In this document: positions 17,646 through 24,922 of the stretch, one piece after another
How positions within the stretch are numbered: position 1 is the first letter of the stretch
Layout: each line of letters starts with the position of its first letter
Assembly (NCBI RefSeq): GCF_003815915.1
Contig: NZ_CP033929.1
Location: 310,001 to 374,000, forward strand
Direction: 5' to 3'
From: Chryseobacterium indoltheticum
GTDB lineage: Bacteria > Bacteroidota > Bacteroidia > Flavobacteriales > Weeksellaceae
Length of the DNA: 64,000 nt
Notes under the pieces: generated by a model
The model's input: the letters and a program-made list of their open reading frames with translations, nothing else
What the model was told of the DNA's origin: nothing
Database searches by the model: none
Program-made: the position numbers and the translations under genes

Positions 17646-18296
17646 ATGAAAAAATACATTTTAAGTTTTGCTTTAGCTTGTATGAGTTTATTATCTTTTG
17701 CTCAGGCTAATTATGAAAAAGTAATGACCGAAAAGATTGCTAAAATCGAAACCTGTAAAACACCGGAAGATTTCCAGGCTTTAGCCAACGATTTTCAGAG
17801 AATTGCTGAGAAAGAAACCACAAAATGGTTACCGAATTATTATGCTGCTTTTGCTTACATCCAAAAAGGAAGAGTGTTGATGAGAGAAGGAAAAATGCAG
17901 GAATTGGATGCTGTCGCAGATCAGGCTCAGAAATTTATTGACGCTGCAGAAAGTGTTGAAAAAGAAAATTCTGAAATTCATTTGCTTCAAAAAATGGTTT
18001 ATTCATTAAAAATGATGGTGAATCCTCAGGAAAGATACATGACTTTTGGAATGAAAGCTCAGGATGAACTTAATAAAGCTGAAAAATTTAATCCAAATAA
18101 TCCAAGAGTGACGCTTATAAAAGCGGAAGATATTTACTTTACACCAGAACAATATGGAGGAAGCAAAATAAAAGGAATGGAACTGTTTAAAGCTGCTTTG
18201 GAAAAATTTAATTCGTTTAAACCAAAAACAAGTTTAGAACCGAATTGGGGGAAAGAGGAAGCAGCGTATTTTATTGGATTGGAAAAAGCAAAATAG
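17646..18296 (+). CDS. Secreted helical hypothetical protein (TPR-like)
   Basis: The 216-residue product has a clear signal peptide (MKKYILSFALACMSLLSFAQ). The mature part is helical, with motifs resembling tetratricopeptide units, such as WLPNYYAAFAYIQKGRVLMREGK and DELNKAEKFNPNNPRVTLIKAEDIYF. It is common next to TonB receptors in Chryseobacterium-type genomes, but no function is known to me. It is transcribed in the same direction as the receptor, 187 nt downstream, with an inverted repeat between them, so co-transcription is uncertain. Confidence 0.8.
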   Translation: MKKYILSFALACMSLLSFAQANYEKVMTEKIAKIETCKTPEDFQALANDFQRIAEKETTKWLPNYYAAFAYIQKGRVLMREGKMQELDAVADQAQKFIDAAESVEKENSEIHLLQKMVYSLKMMVNPQERYMTFGMKAQDELNKAEKFNPNNPRVTLIKAEDIYFTPEQYGGSKIKGMELFKAALEKFNSFKPKTSLEPNWGKEEAAYFIGLEKAK

Positions 18297-18430
18297 TTTT
18301 GTTTAAAAAATAACTCCTTAAAAAATTTAGAATTAAACACTTTCAGTATTTCAAACGCTGAAAAGGTTTTAAGATTATAAAAAAGTTTTGGAGGTTGCGA
18401 ATAGTTCTTATTATCTATTTTTTTAAGTGT

Positions 18431-18490
18431 GTTTGTCATGCTGTAAGCATCTCTACAACGTTTGTTTAGATTCTTTTCAGAATGACAAAC
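18431..18490. repeat. TTTGTCAT/ATGACAAA inverted-repeat element
   Basis: GTTTGTCATGCTG pairs with CAGAATGACAAAC with one mismatch across a 34-nt spacer containing TTAGATTC. The wording (ATTCTTTTCAGAATGACAAA) resembles a second element at 38805-38878 (ATTCTTC...TTCAGAATGAC). Confidence 0.65.
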
Positions 18491-18596
18491 ATAATGTTTA
18501 TCAGATTAAATATGAACATGTAAAAAGTTTTACTACAGTTCGGAACATAAAAATAACCATTCAGTAAGGAAAAATTTCGCAGAATTTAATAAAAGC

Positions 18597-18604
18597 TACT
18601 TTTG
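18597..18604 (+). promoter_or_regulatory. Putative -7 promoter box for the histidine kinase gene
   Basis: TACTTTTG matches TAnnTTTG, 16 nt before the kinase ATG at 18621. No TTG lies at the -33 position. Confidence 0.4.
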
Positions 18605-18620
18605 AAGTATAATTTGAACA

Positions 18621-19946
18621 ATGAAACGTAAAGATTTTATCATTTTATTTTGGGTGTCTTTGGCAACCACCCTGATTTTCTTTTTCCTTTCGACAGAAGA
18701 AAAAAATCTTGAGAATTTCTCGCTTACTTTGCTTATTTCGGCGATGTATTCTTTTGTGATAGGAATCGGAAATGGCTTGATTAACGATTTTCTCAACAAG
18801 AAAATGCCGTGGTCTGAAGCGACGACCAAAAGAGCTGTTTTAAGCATCGTTTCCATTCTTATTGCCAATTTTATTCTGGTGTATTTCTGCAACTACATCA
18901 ATTTTGTGATCATCCAAAAAGAGGCTACAGCGGAAATGTTTTTCTCAGGGAAATACAATTTTACCAATTGGTTTATGATCAATGTTGCATTGCTGATCTC
19001 TGCTTTTCTGCATGCGAAAGGCTTTATGGAAGAGCTTAAAAAGAACACTAAAAAAGAAGTTGTAGAACAGAAACTTATCGCAAAATCTGCCAATGCACAG
19101 TTTGAAAGCTTAAAAAACCAGCTGGATCCGCATTTTCTTTTTAATTCTTTAAATGTTTTAAGCTCATTAATAGACGAAAACCCAAATCAGGCACAGAAGT
19201 TTACTGCTTCAATGTCAAAGATTTACAGATATGTTTTGGAGCAGAAAGATAAAGAATTGGTGACGGTGGAAGAAGAAATAGAATTTGCCAAAACTTATTG
19301 CGAATTACTAAAAACAAGGTTTGAAGACAGCGTAGATTTTGAATTTATTGTTGAAAAAGAAGATTTACGAAAATTTGTTGTTCCGCTTTCATTGCAATTG
19401 CTTTTGGAGAATTGTATCAAACATAATTTTGCAACGTCTTCAAAACCGTTATTGATCAAAGTGTTTTCTGAAAACAATACGTTGTGTATAGAAAACAATC
19501 TTCAGGCGAGAGAATTGATCAAAGAAAGCGCAGGAATAGGTTTGGCAAATATTGTTCAGCGGTACGCTTTGCTTACAAAAGAGAATGTTTTTATTGAAAA
19601 ATCTGAAGATTATTTTAAAGTAAAGCTTCCGATTTTATTAGGTAAACCGAAGATTGTATTTGAAAAAATAGAAGATGGAGACAAGGCGTATAAAAAAGCC
19701 AAAAAGAGAGTAGAGGAAATCAAAGGATTTTATTCTAATCTGATTTCTTATTGTATTGTTATTCCTTTTTTAATTTTTATCAATCTTACTACAAACAGCC
19801 GCAATCACTGGTTTTGGTTTCCTTTACTGGGTTGGGGAATTGGTGTAGCGACTCACGCATTTCAGGTTTTTGGAGTAGGAGAATCGTGGCAGGAAAAGAA
19901 AATCAGAGAAATTATGAACAAAAACAGAGACAATGGAAAAATTTGA
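18621..19946 (+). CDS. LytS-type sensor histidine kinase fused to a C-terminal 2TM domain
   Basis: The 441-residue protein has about four N-terminal membrane helices (residues 5-140). A His_kinase core follows (QLDPHFLFNSLNVLSSLI with the phosphoacceptor His), then a HATPase region with the N-box LLLENCIKHNF and G-box GIGLANIVQRY. Residues about 345-435 form a 2TM domain (AYKKAKKRVEEIKGFYSNL, then two helices and SWQEKKIREIM). This domain is nearly the same as the free-standing 98-residue protein at 20979. It presumably phosphorylates the LytTR regulator at 21627. The next gene starts inside its last 14 bases. Confidence 0.9.
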   Translation: MKRKDFIILFWVSLATTLIFFFLSTEEKNLENFSLTLLISAMYSFVIGIGNGLINDFLNKKMPWSEATTKRAVLSIVSILIANFILVYFCNYINFVIIQKEATAEMFFSGKYNFTNWFMINVALLISAFLHAKGFMEELKKNTKKEVVEQKLIAKSANAQFESLKNQLDPHFLFNSLNVLSSLIDENPNQAQKFTASMSKIYRYVLEQKDKELVTVEEEIEFAKTYCELLKTRFEDSVDFEFIVEKEDLRKFVVPLSLQLLLENCIKHNFATSSKPLLIKVFSENNTLCIENNLQARELIKESAGIGLANIVQRYALLTKENVFIEKSEDYFKVKLPILLGKPKIVFEKIEDGDKAYKKAKKRVEEIKGFYSNLISYCIVIPFLIFINLTTNSRNHWFWFPLLGWGIGVATHAFQVFGVGESWQEKKIREIMNKNRDNGKI

Positions 19947-20232
19947 CGAAAATGATATCCGATATCAGCGGGCGAAAAAAGAAGTAGAAAGATTAAGAGG
20001 TTTTTATGGGCATTTATTTGCCTATATTACTGTGAATCTCTTGATTGTTTGGTATAATTATACCAATTTGAAACCGGGAGAAAGCTATTTTCAATTTAAA
20101 AATTTCTTTACGGCAACATTTTGGGGAATAGGGCTTATTGCGCATGCGTTTGTGGTTTATTTTCCTAAAATAAATTTTGTGAAAAGATGGGAAGAAAAGA
20201 AGATTCAGGAATTTATGGATAAAAATAAGTGA
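19933..20232 (+). CDS. 2TM domain-containing protein (99 aa)
   Basis: The product is a stand-alone 2TM domain: an N-terminal amphipathic helix (IRYQRAKKEVERLRGFYGHL), two membrane helices, and a C-terminal charged helix RWEEKKIQEFMDK. The start overlaps the end of the kinase gene by 14 nt, indicating translational coupling. The domain is a homologue of the kinase C-terminus and may pair with it in the membrane, which is inference. Confidence 0.88.
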   Translation: MEKFDENDIRYQRAKKEVERLRGFYGHLFAYITVNLLIVWYNYTNLKPGESYFQFKNFFTATFWGIGLIAHAFVVYFPKINFVKRWEEKKIQEFMDKNK

Positions 20233-20233
20233 A

Positions 20234-20800
20234 ATGAATGCATTATATCTGCTTTTTTACAGTTCTATTGCTGGATGGTTTTTGAGCGAAATTTACTACA
20301 AGCAAAAATTTAAATCAGAAATAAATGACCAAAAGAAAGATAAGTCTACACTCAATATTTTGTGGGTTGTTATTATTCCGTCAGTTTTTTTGGCAGTAAT
20401 GGTTTCTAAACTGACTTCTTTTCATATCAGGAACCAATATTGGATTTTATATTTAGGTGAAATTTTAATTGTGACGGGAGTGCTTTTCCGTTGGATGATC
20501 ATTAAATCTCTTGGGAAATTTTTCACGGTAGATGTTTCCATTAAAGAAGATCATCAGATCAAAAAAGAAGGTTTTTACAGGTTTGTAAGGCATCCTTCTT
20601 ACTCGTTTGCACTTCTCACTTTTCTGGGTTTGGGATTATTTCTAAATAATTGGTTTTCTCTGTTTATTACTTTTGTGCCTACATTTTCAGCATTTTTATA
20701 TCGAATTAAAGTAGAAGAACAGGCTTTGATACAACAATTTGGAAATGAATATTTGGAATATAAACGGACAACAAAAAAGCTGATTCCATTTGTATATTAA
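20234..20800 (+). CDS. Isoprenylcysteine carboxyl methyltransferase-family membrane protein
   Basis: The 188-residue polytopic protein carries the ICMT/PEMT-type signature KKEGFYRFVRHPSYSFALL followed by KVEEQALIQQFGNEYLEYKRTTKKLIPF. This is the cofactor-binding C-terminal part of membrane methyltransferases. In bacteria the substrates are mostly unknown, often lipids or small isoprenoids. It starts one base after the stop of the preceding 2TM gene, and a strong terminator follows its stop, so it closes the kinase transcript. Confidence 0.88.
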   Translation: MNALYLLFYSSIAGWFLSEIYYKQKFKSEINDQKKDKSTLNILWVVIIPSVFLAVMVSKLTSFHIRNQYWILYLGEILIVTGVLFRWMIIKSLGKFFTVDVSIKEDHQIKKEGFYRFVRHPSYSFALLTFLGLGLFLNNWFSLFITFVPTFSAFLYRIKVEEQALIQQFGNEYLEYKRTTKKLIPFVY

Positions 20801-20830
20801 TTAAAAAGATAGTTTTTAAAAACATAAAAT

Positions 20831-20863
20831 AAAATCCCGATTTCCGTTGAGTCGGGATTTTTG
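20831..20863 (+). terminator. Intrinsic terminator after the methyltransferase gene
   Basis: AAAATCCCGA (20831-20840) pairs with TCGGGATTTT (20852-20861) around an 11-nt loop, followed by T residues. It separates the kinase unit from the next two 2TM genes. Confidence 0.85.
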
Positions 20864-20978
20864 CTGTTCAGTCAATATTTTCCACAGTTCAGTAATATAA
20901 AGTTGATTTGAGGAAGCTAATCGACCTAAATTTGACTCAAGAAAACAAACAAATAGTAATTTAAAGAAATAAAAGATC

Positions 20979-21275
20979 ATGGAAAATTTATCATTAAACA
21001 GAGAAAACTTAGCGTACAAAAAAGCAGCAAAAAGAGTAAAAGATCTGAAAGGGTTTTATGGAAATCTTACTTCTTACTGTTTGGTTATTCCGTTTTTGTT
21101 GATTCTAAATCTTTTGACATCACCTGGTCATTTATGGTTTTATTGGCCAATGTTAGGATGGGGATTAGGCCTTACTTTACATGCCGTAAGTACTTTTGGA
21201 ATCGGTAAAAACTGGGAAGAGAAAAAAATAAGAGAATTGATGGAGGAGGAGAAAAGAAATTCAAAATCACTTTAA
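20979..21275 (+). CDS. 2TM domain-containing protein (98 aa)
   Basis: This is a stand-alone 2TM domain very close to the C-terminus of the histidine kinase at 18621. Shared features are AYKKAAKRVKDLKGFYGNL, SYCLVIPFL, the LGWGLGLTLHA helix and NWEEKKIRELMEEE. It likely arose by duplication of the domain, or the kinase arose by fusion with it. It has no catalytic residues. It is 25 nt upstream of a further 2TM gene and in the same direction as the response regulator. Confidence 0.88.
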   Translation: MENLSLNRENLAYKKAAKRVKDLKGFYGNLTSYCLVIPFLLILNLLTSPGHLWFYWPMLGWGLGLTLHAVSTFGIGKNWEEKKIRELMEEEKRNSKSL

Positions 21276-21300
21276 TTAATAAACTTTAAAACGTAATAAA

Positions 21301-21573
21301 ATGAATTATAACAGCGCACAACAAAGAGTAAAAGGCCTAAAATCATTCTATAAAAACTGCATGTGGTTTACGATCGTTGCCGGATTTATTCTTATTAGAA
21401 ATTTTATTAAAGATAATGGAACAATCCACAGTTTTCAAGGATGGTTTATTCTCACAGTATGGGCAATAATTTTAGGAGTAAAAGCTGTAAATCTTTTTAT
21501 ATTTGATGCCGAGTGGGAAAATCAAATTTTAGATGAAGAACTTAATAAAAGCAAAAAGCCGATTAATTTTTAA
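21301..21573 (+). CDS. 2TM domain-containing protein (90 aa), divergent
   Basis: This is a more divergent 2TM domain: YNSAQQRVKGLKSFYKNC, two helices (WFTIVAGFILIRNFI and WFILTVWAIILGVKAVNLF), then a charged tail AEWENQILDEELNKSKK. It lies 53 nt upstream of the LytTR response regulator, so it is probably part of the same transcript. Confidence 0.85.
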   Translation: MNYNSAQQRVKGLKSFYKNCMWFTIVAGFILIRNFIKDNGTIHSFQGWFILTVWAIILGVKAVNLFIFDAEWENQILDEELNKSKKPINF

Positions 21574-21626
21574 AACTAAAAGAGATTTAATTATTTTTAT
21601 TTAAAATTAAACTTAAAAGCCAATTA

Positions 21627-22370
21627 ATGATTAAAACAGTCATCATCGAAGACGAAAAACCTGCAGCAAGAAAACTAGAAAGAATGTTGAGTCTTTTTCC
21701 TGATTTGCAATTAGTTGCCAATCTTGAATCTGTAGAAGAAGCAGTGACTTGGTTTTCTGAAAATGAACATCCGCAACTTATTTTTTCAGACATCGTTTTG
21801 GGAGACGGTCTTTCGTTTGATATTTTTGAGAAAATTTCTACAAAAGCTTTTATTATTTATACCACAGCTTTTGATCAGTACACCTTGAAGGCTTTTAAAC
21901 TCAACAGCATCGATTATCTTTTAAAACCAATCATGGAAGAAGATCTTGCCGGAGCAATCGAAAAATTCAAATCATTTATTCCTTCCGGTGAGTCGGTTAA
22001 TTCACAAGAAATAAAGCAGTTAATTAAAAAAGAAAAATCTACACTTTCAAGAATTCTGGTGAAGATCGGTTATAATTTAAAAATTGTACAGACGTCTGAA
22101 ATCAGCTGTTTTTTCAGTGAAAATAAAATTGTTTATCTGCAGACTCAGGATCGGGTATATCCTTCAGAATTTACTTTAGATGAATTAACTGATGTGCTTG
22201 ATGATAAGCAATTTTTTCGTGTCAACAGGCAGTTTATTATCAACTCAGATTTTATAAAAAATATTCATACTTCGCCCAATTATAAAGTGGAGCTGAATTT
22301 TCAGCCAAAGGAAGAAATTACAGTGAGCCGTGAAAGGGTAAAAGATTTTAAAGACTGGTTGGTGGCTTAG
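21627..22370 (+). CDS. LytTR-family response regulator
   Basis: The 247-residue protein has a receiver domain: VIIEDEKPAARKLERML at the N-terminus, the phosphoacceptor Asp in LIFSDIVLGDG, a Thr in YTTAFDQYTLKAF, and Lys in DYLLKPI. A LytTR DNA-binding domain follows (about 140-247, FFSENKIVYLQTQDRVYPSEFTL and FFRVNRQFIINSDFI). Such regulators act with LytS-type kinases; the kinase at 18621 is the obvious partner. Target genes are not evident, though the clustered 2TM genes are candidates. Confidence 0.93.
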   Translation: MIKTVIIEDEKPAARKLERMLSLFPDLQLVANLESVEEAVTWFSENEHPQLIFSDIVLGDGLSFDIFEKISTKAFIIYTTAFDQYTLKAFKLNSIDYLLKPIMEEDLAGAIEKFKSFIPSGESVNSQEIKQLIKKEKSTLSRILVKIGYNLKIVQTSEISCFFSENKIVYLQTQDRVYPSEFTLDELTDVLDDKQFFRVNRQFIINSDFIKNIHTSPNYKVELNFQPKEEITVSRERVKDFKDWLVA

Positions 22371-22822
22371 ATCTTTTAAAATGAGAGAGGCCTGAATCTC
22401 TTCAAACCTCTGTTTATAATTATTTCTGAATTTCTTTTTCCGGTTTATAACCATATTTTTCAACCATAATATAAGTTAAAACCACCAAGATAATGCTTAG
22501 CGTTAATCTTGAATTTTCTGGATGTACGATTTCCTGATAAAGATTGTAACCTAAAGTCGCAGAAACTATCGCAATTAAAATTTGGTTTACGTAAGCGTAC
22601 TGATTTTTAAAGTCGTTTTCATGATAAATATTTTTAATTGTTATTTACTGAGTAAGTATCACAATCAGAAATATGTTACAGAAAACTTTTTTCCTTTTTA
22701 AGAAACAGAGGTATTGGCTTTATTCAAGCTTCATCAGCGACTTGTCGCCATTTTTTGCTCCTCAAAATAATAAGCTTAAAAAATTAAGTCTTTGCTTTAA
22801 AAATAATCTTTTCAATATTAAA
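22371..22822. other. 452-bp gap holding a broken small membrane-protein gene
   Basis: The left half holds a frameshifted minus-strand coding remnant (22420-22622). The right half (22623-22822) shows no convincing gene; plus-strand ORFs there are low complexity. Confidence 0.6.
22420..22622 (-). pseudogene. Small two-TM membrane protein gene with apparent 1-nt deletion
   Basis: Reverse-strand ATG at 22622 opens MKTTLK and then hits a stop after 11 codons. Shifting frame by one base at the A5 run (22602-22606) restores an open reading to the TAA at 22420-22422. This encodes NQYAYVNQILIAIVSATLGY, a short polar stretch, and RLTLSIILVVLTYIMVEKYG followed by KPEKEIQK. The full product would be about 67 residues with two membrane helices. 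No ATG, GTG or TTG opens the long frame by itself near its beginning. It is either a recent frameshift or a sequencing error in a homopolymer. Confidence 0.6.
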
Positions 22823-24010
22823 TTACGAAATTACTCCGCTTCCGATCAATTCATCATCAATATACCAGGCTGCAAATTGTCCTTCAGCGATTGCAGATTG
22901 AGGATTCTCAAATTCTACAAAAAAACTGTTTTCAAACTGATAAATGGTAGCTTTCTGAAGTTCTTGTCTGTAACGGAATCTCGCCATTACTTCCATTGAT
23001 TCTCCATTTTTTAATCTTAAATCTTCACGTACCCAATGCAGTTCAGCATTATCTATTTTCAGCGCTTTTTTATGCAATCCAGGGAAGCTGTGACCTTCAC
23101 CGACAAAAATAATATTGTTTTCCATGTCTCTCGACACAATGAAGCAACTTTCTTTATGTCCGCCTATTCCTAGTCCTTTACTTTGTCCGATCGTGAAAAA
23201 TTGAGCGCCTTGGTGCTTTCCGATTACTTTTCCGTCAGCTTTTTTATAATTAATTTTTTGACTTAAAAATTCTAATTCTTCCTCTTTAGATGAAAAGCTT
23301 GGAGCTTCCTGTGAAAAAAGCGGAGAATCTTTGAAAATCTCTACGATTTCACCTTCTTTAGGAATCAATTGCTGTTGTAAAAATTGAGGAAGGCTTACCT
23401 TTCCGATAAAGCAAAGTCCTTGAGAGTCTTTTTTATCAGCCGTTACCAAACCAATTTCTTTGGCAATTTCTCTTACTTCAGGCTTCGTCAATTCACCGAT
23501 TGGAAATAAAGCTTTTGACAATTGATCCTGATTCAGCTGACAAAGAAAATAAGACTGATCTTTATTATTGTCTTTTCCTGCCAACAAATGAAAAATTTCT
23601 TTTCCGTTTTCATCAAAAGTAGAATCTACTCTTGCGTAATGTCCAGTTGCCACTTTATCAGCACCTAAAGACATTGCGGTCTTCATAAAAACATCAAATT
23701 TCACTTCTCTGTTGCACAAAACATCAGGATTCGGAGTTCTTCCTTTCTGATATTCATCAAACATATAATCGACGATACGTTCTTTATAAAGTTCGCTCAT
23801 ATCAATCACCTGAAACGGAATTCCCAGTTTCTGGGCAACCATCAAAGCATCATTGCTGTCCTCAATCCACGGACATTCGTCTTCTAAAGTTACCGAAGCA
23901 TCGTTCCAGTTTCTCATAAATAAAGCCACAACTTCGTGACCTTGTTGCTGCAGCAAATACGCTGTAACACTCGAATCTACACCTCCGGAGAGGCCTACTA
24001 CTACTTTCAT
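22823..24010 (-). CDS. mnmA: tRNA-specific 2-thiouridylase MnmA
   Basis: MnmA adds sulfur at position 2 of wobble uridine 34 in tRNAs for Lys, Glu and Gln, with ATP. The 395-residue protein begins with the PP-loop [17 protein letters not shown]. It carries the two catalytic cysteines in [13 protein letters not shown] and [10 protein letters not shown], the TGHYARV motif, and the C-terminal beta-barrel domain (about 300-395). Length is slightly above the E. coli enzyme. The sulfur relay could involve the SufE-type protein elsewhere in the window, but this is not shown. Confidence 0.95.
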   Translation of the reverse strand: MKVVVGLSGGVDSSVTAYLLQQQGHEVVALFMRNWNDASVTLEDECPWIEDSNDALMVAQKLGIPFQVIDMSELYKERIVDYMFDEYQKGRTPNPDVLCNREVKFDVFMKTAMSLGADKVATGHYARVDSTFDENGKEIFHLLAGKDNNKDQSYFLCQLNQDQLSKALFPIGELTKPEVREIAKEIGLVTADKKDSQGLCFIGKVSLPQFLQQQLIPKEGEIVEIFKDSPLFSQEAPSFSSKEEELEFLSQKINYKKADGKVIGKHQGAQFFTIGQSKGLGIGGHKESCFIVSRDMENNIIFVGEGHSFPGLHKKALKIDNAELHWVREDLRLKNGESMEVMARFRYRQELQKATIYQFENSFFVEFENPQSAIAEGQFAAWYIDDELIGSGVIS

Positions 24011-24057
24011 TTAATTCAATTTTACGAAACTCTTAACGGGAGTTCTTAGTTGAGCGG

Positions 24058-24065
24058 CAAAATTA
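24058..24065 (-). promoter_or_regulatory. Putative -7 promoter box for mnmA
   Basis: The minus strand reads TAATTTTG, matching TAnnTTTG, about 48 nt upstream of the mnmA ATG. A TTG lies 15 nt further upstream, shorter than the usual 17-19. Confidence 0.35.
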
Positions 24066-24165
24066 CGATAATCCTATTCACAAAAAAAATGATAATTTTA
24101 TGCATTGATAAAAACGATAGTATCACAAGATCGTTGCTTAACTTTCACCAAGTAAAATATTTAAT

Positions 24166-24693
24166 ATGAAAAAACTATTTATTTCTTCATTCATCCTGAT
24201 TTCCGGATTGTCATTTTCTCAAGTTGCAATAGGTACACCAACCGCTGAAACCAATAAATGGACTTTCGGTGGTGGTTTAGGCGTTGGTTTCGGTAGCAAT
24301 TCTTATTTTAATTTGCAGGTTGCACCCAGAGTTGGTTACCGGCTGACAAACGATTTGGAAGCAGGTTTGATTGGAAGCGTTTCCTGGCAGACTTCAGATT
24401 ATTATAAATCGACAATGTTCGGTTTTGGTCCGTTTGTGAATTATTATTTTGCCAGATCTTTCTTTGTAAGCGGGAATCTGCAGCATTTTTTCATCAATTA
24501 TGAAAATAAATTTTATGACTATAAAGACGATCAGCAGGAAACGGCTCTTTATTTAGGAGGCGGATATATGCAACAAATCGGGAATAATTCTTTTATGCAG
24601 ATCGGATTGATGTATAATGTTTTGTATAAAGAAAACAGCAGCGTTTTTTCTGGTGGATTGATTCCTAGTGTTGGTTTTGTGGTTGGACTTTAA
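24166..24693 (+). CDS. Small outer-membrane beta-barrel protein
   Basis: The 175-residue product has a signal peptide (LFISSFILISGLSFSQ) and a mature part of alternating hydrophobic strands rich in Gly, Tyr and Phe: WTFGGGLGVGFGSNSYFNL, YRLTNDLEAGLIGSVSW and FFVSGNLQHFF. It ends in a strand closing with FVVGL. This fits an eight-stranded OmpW/OprF-like porin-family barrel. Function is unknown. It is divergent from mnmA. Confidence 0.82.
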   Translation: MKKLFISSFILISGLSFSQVAIGTPTAETNKWTFGGGLGVGFGSNSYFNLQVAPRVGYRLTNDLEAGLIGSVSWQTSDYYKSTMFGFGPFVNYYFARSFFVSGNLQHFFINYENKFYDYKDDQQETALYLGGGYMQQIGNNSFMQIGLMYNVLYKENSSVFSGGLIPSVGFVVGL

Positions 24694-24696
24694 GAT

Positions 24697-24800
24697 TTTC
24701 CCACAGATTATACAGATTATCACAGATGCTTGAGCATGAATTTGTGATATTACTTTGATTTCGAAGAAGTCTTTCTCACAGATTTTACTGATTGAGCGGA
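24697..24800. repeat. CACAGATT-type intergenic repeat region
   Basis: Several CACAGATT/ACAGATT words are found at 24701-24726, and again TCACAGATTTTACTGATT near 24776-24793. The same words occur at 11210-11235 and 55370-55380, there attached to the CCACGAAT inverted repeat. No gene is seen in this stretch. Confidence 0.55.
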
Positions 24801-24868
24801 TTTAAGTGTAATTAGCCTAATTTTTCAACAGCATTGTCTGTGAAAACGTATGTTGTCTATGTGATTGA

Positions 24869-24899
24869 CAAAAAAAGCATCGAGAATATCCCGATGCTT
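24869..24899 (-). terminator. Intrinsic terminator of clpC
   Basis: On the minus strand AAAGCATCG pairs with CGATGCTTT around a 9-nt loop, followed by a run of seven T. It lies 24 nt downstream of the clpC stop. Confidence 0.88.
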
Positions 24900-24922
24900 T
24901 CATTATTTATATTAAAAATTGA

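Larger units (their letters stand above)
18297..18620. other. Intergenic region, 324 bp, with a short inverted repeat
   Basis: No gene is seen. It carries a repeat with arms GTTTGTCATGCTG (18431-18443) and CAGAATGACAAAC (18478-18490), and a -7 box at 18597-18604 for the following kinase gene. Confidence 0.6.

Noticed and set aside
22673..22999. 108-codon plus-strand ORF overlapping the end of mnmA
   Set aside because: Half of it is antisense to mnmA and the rest is Phe/Lys/Leu low-complexity sequence.
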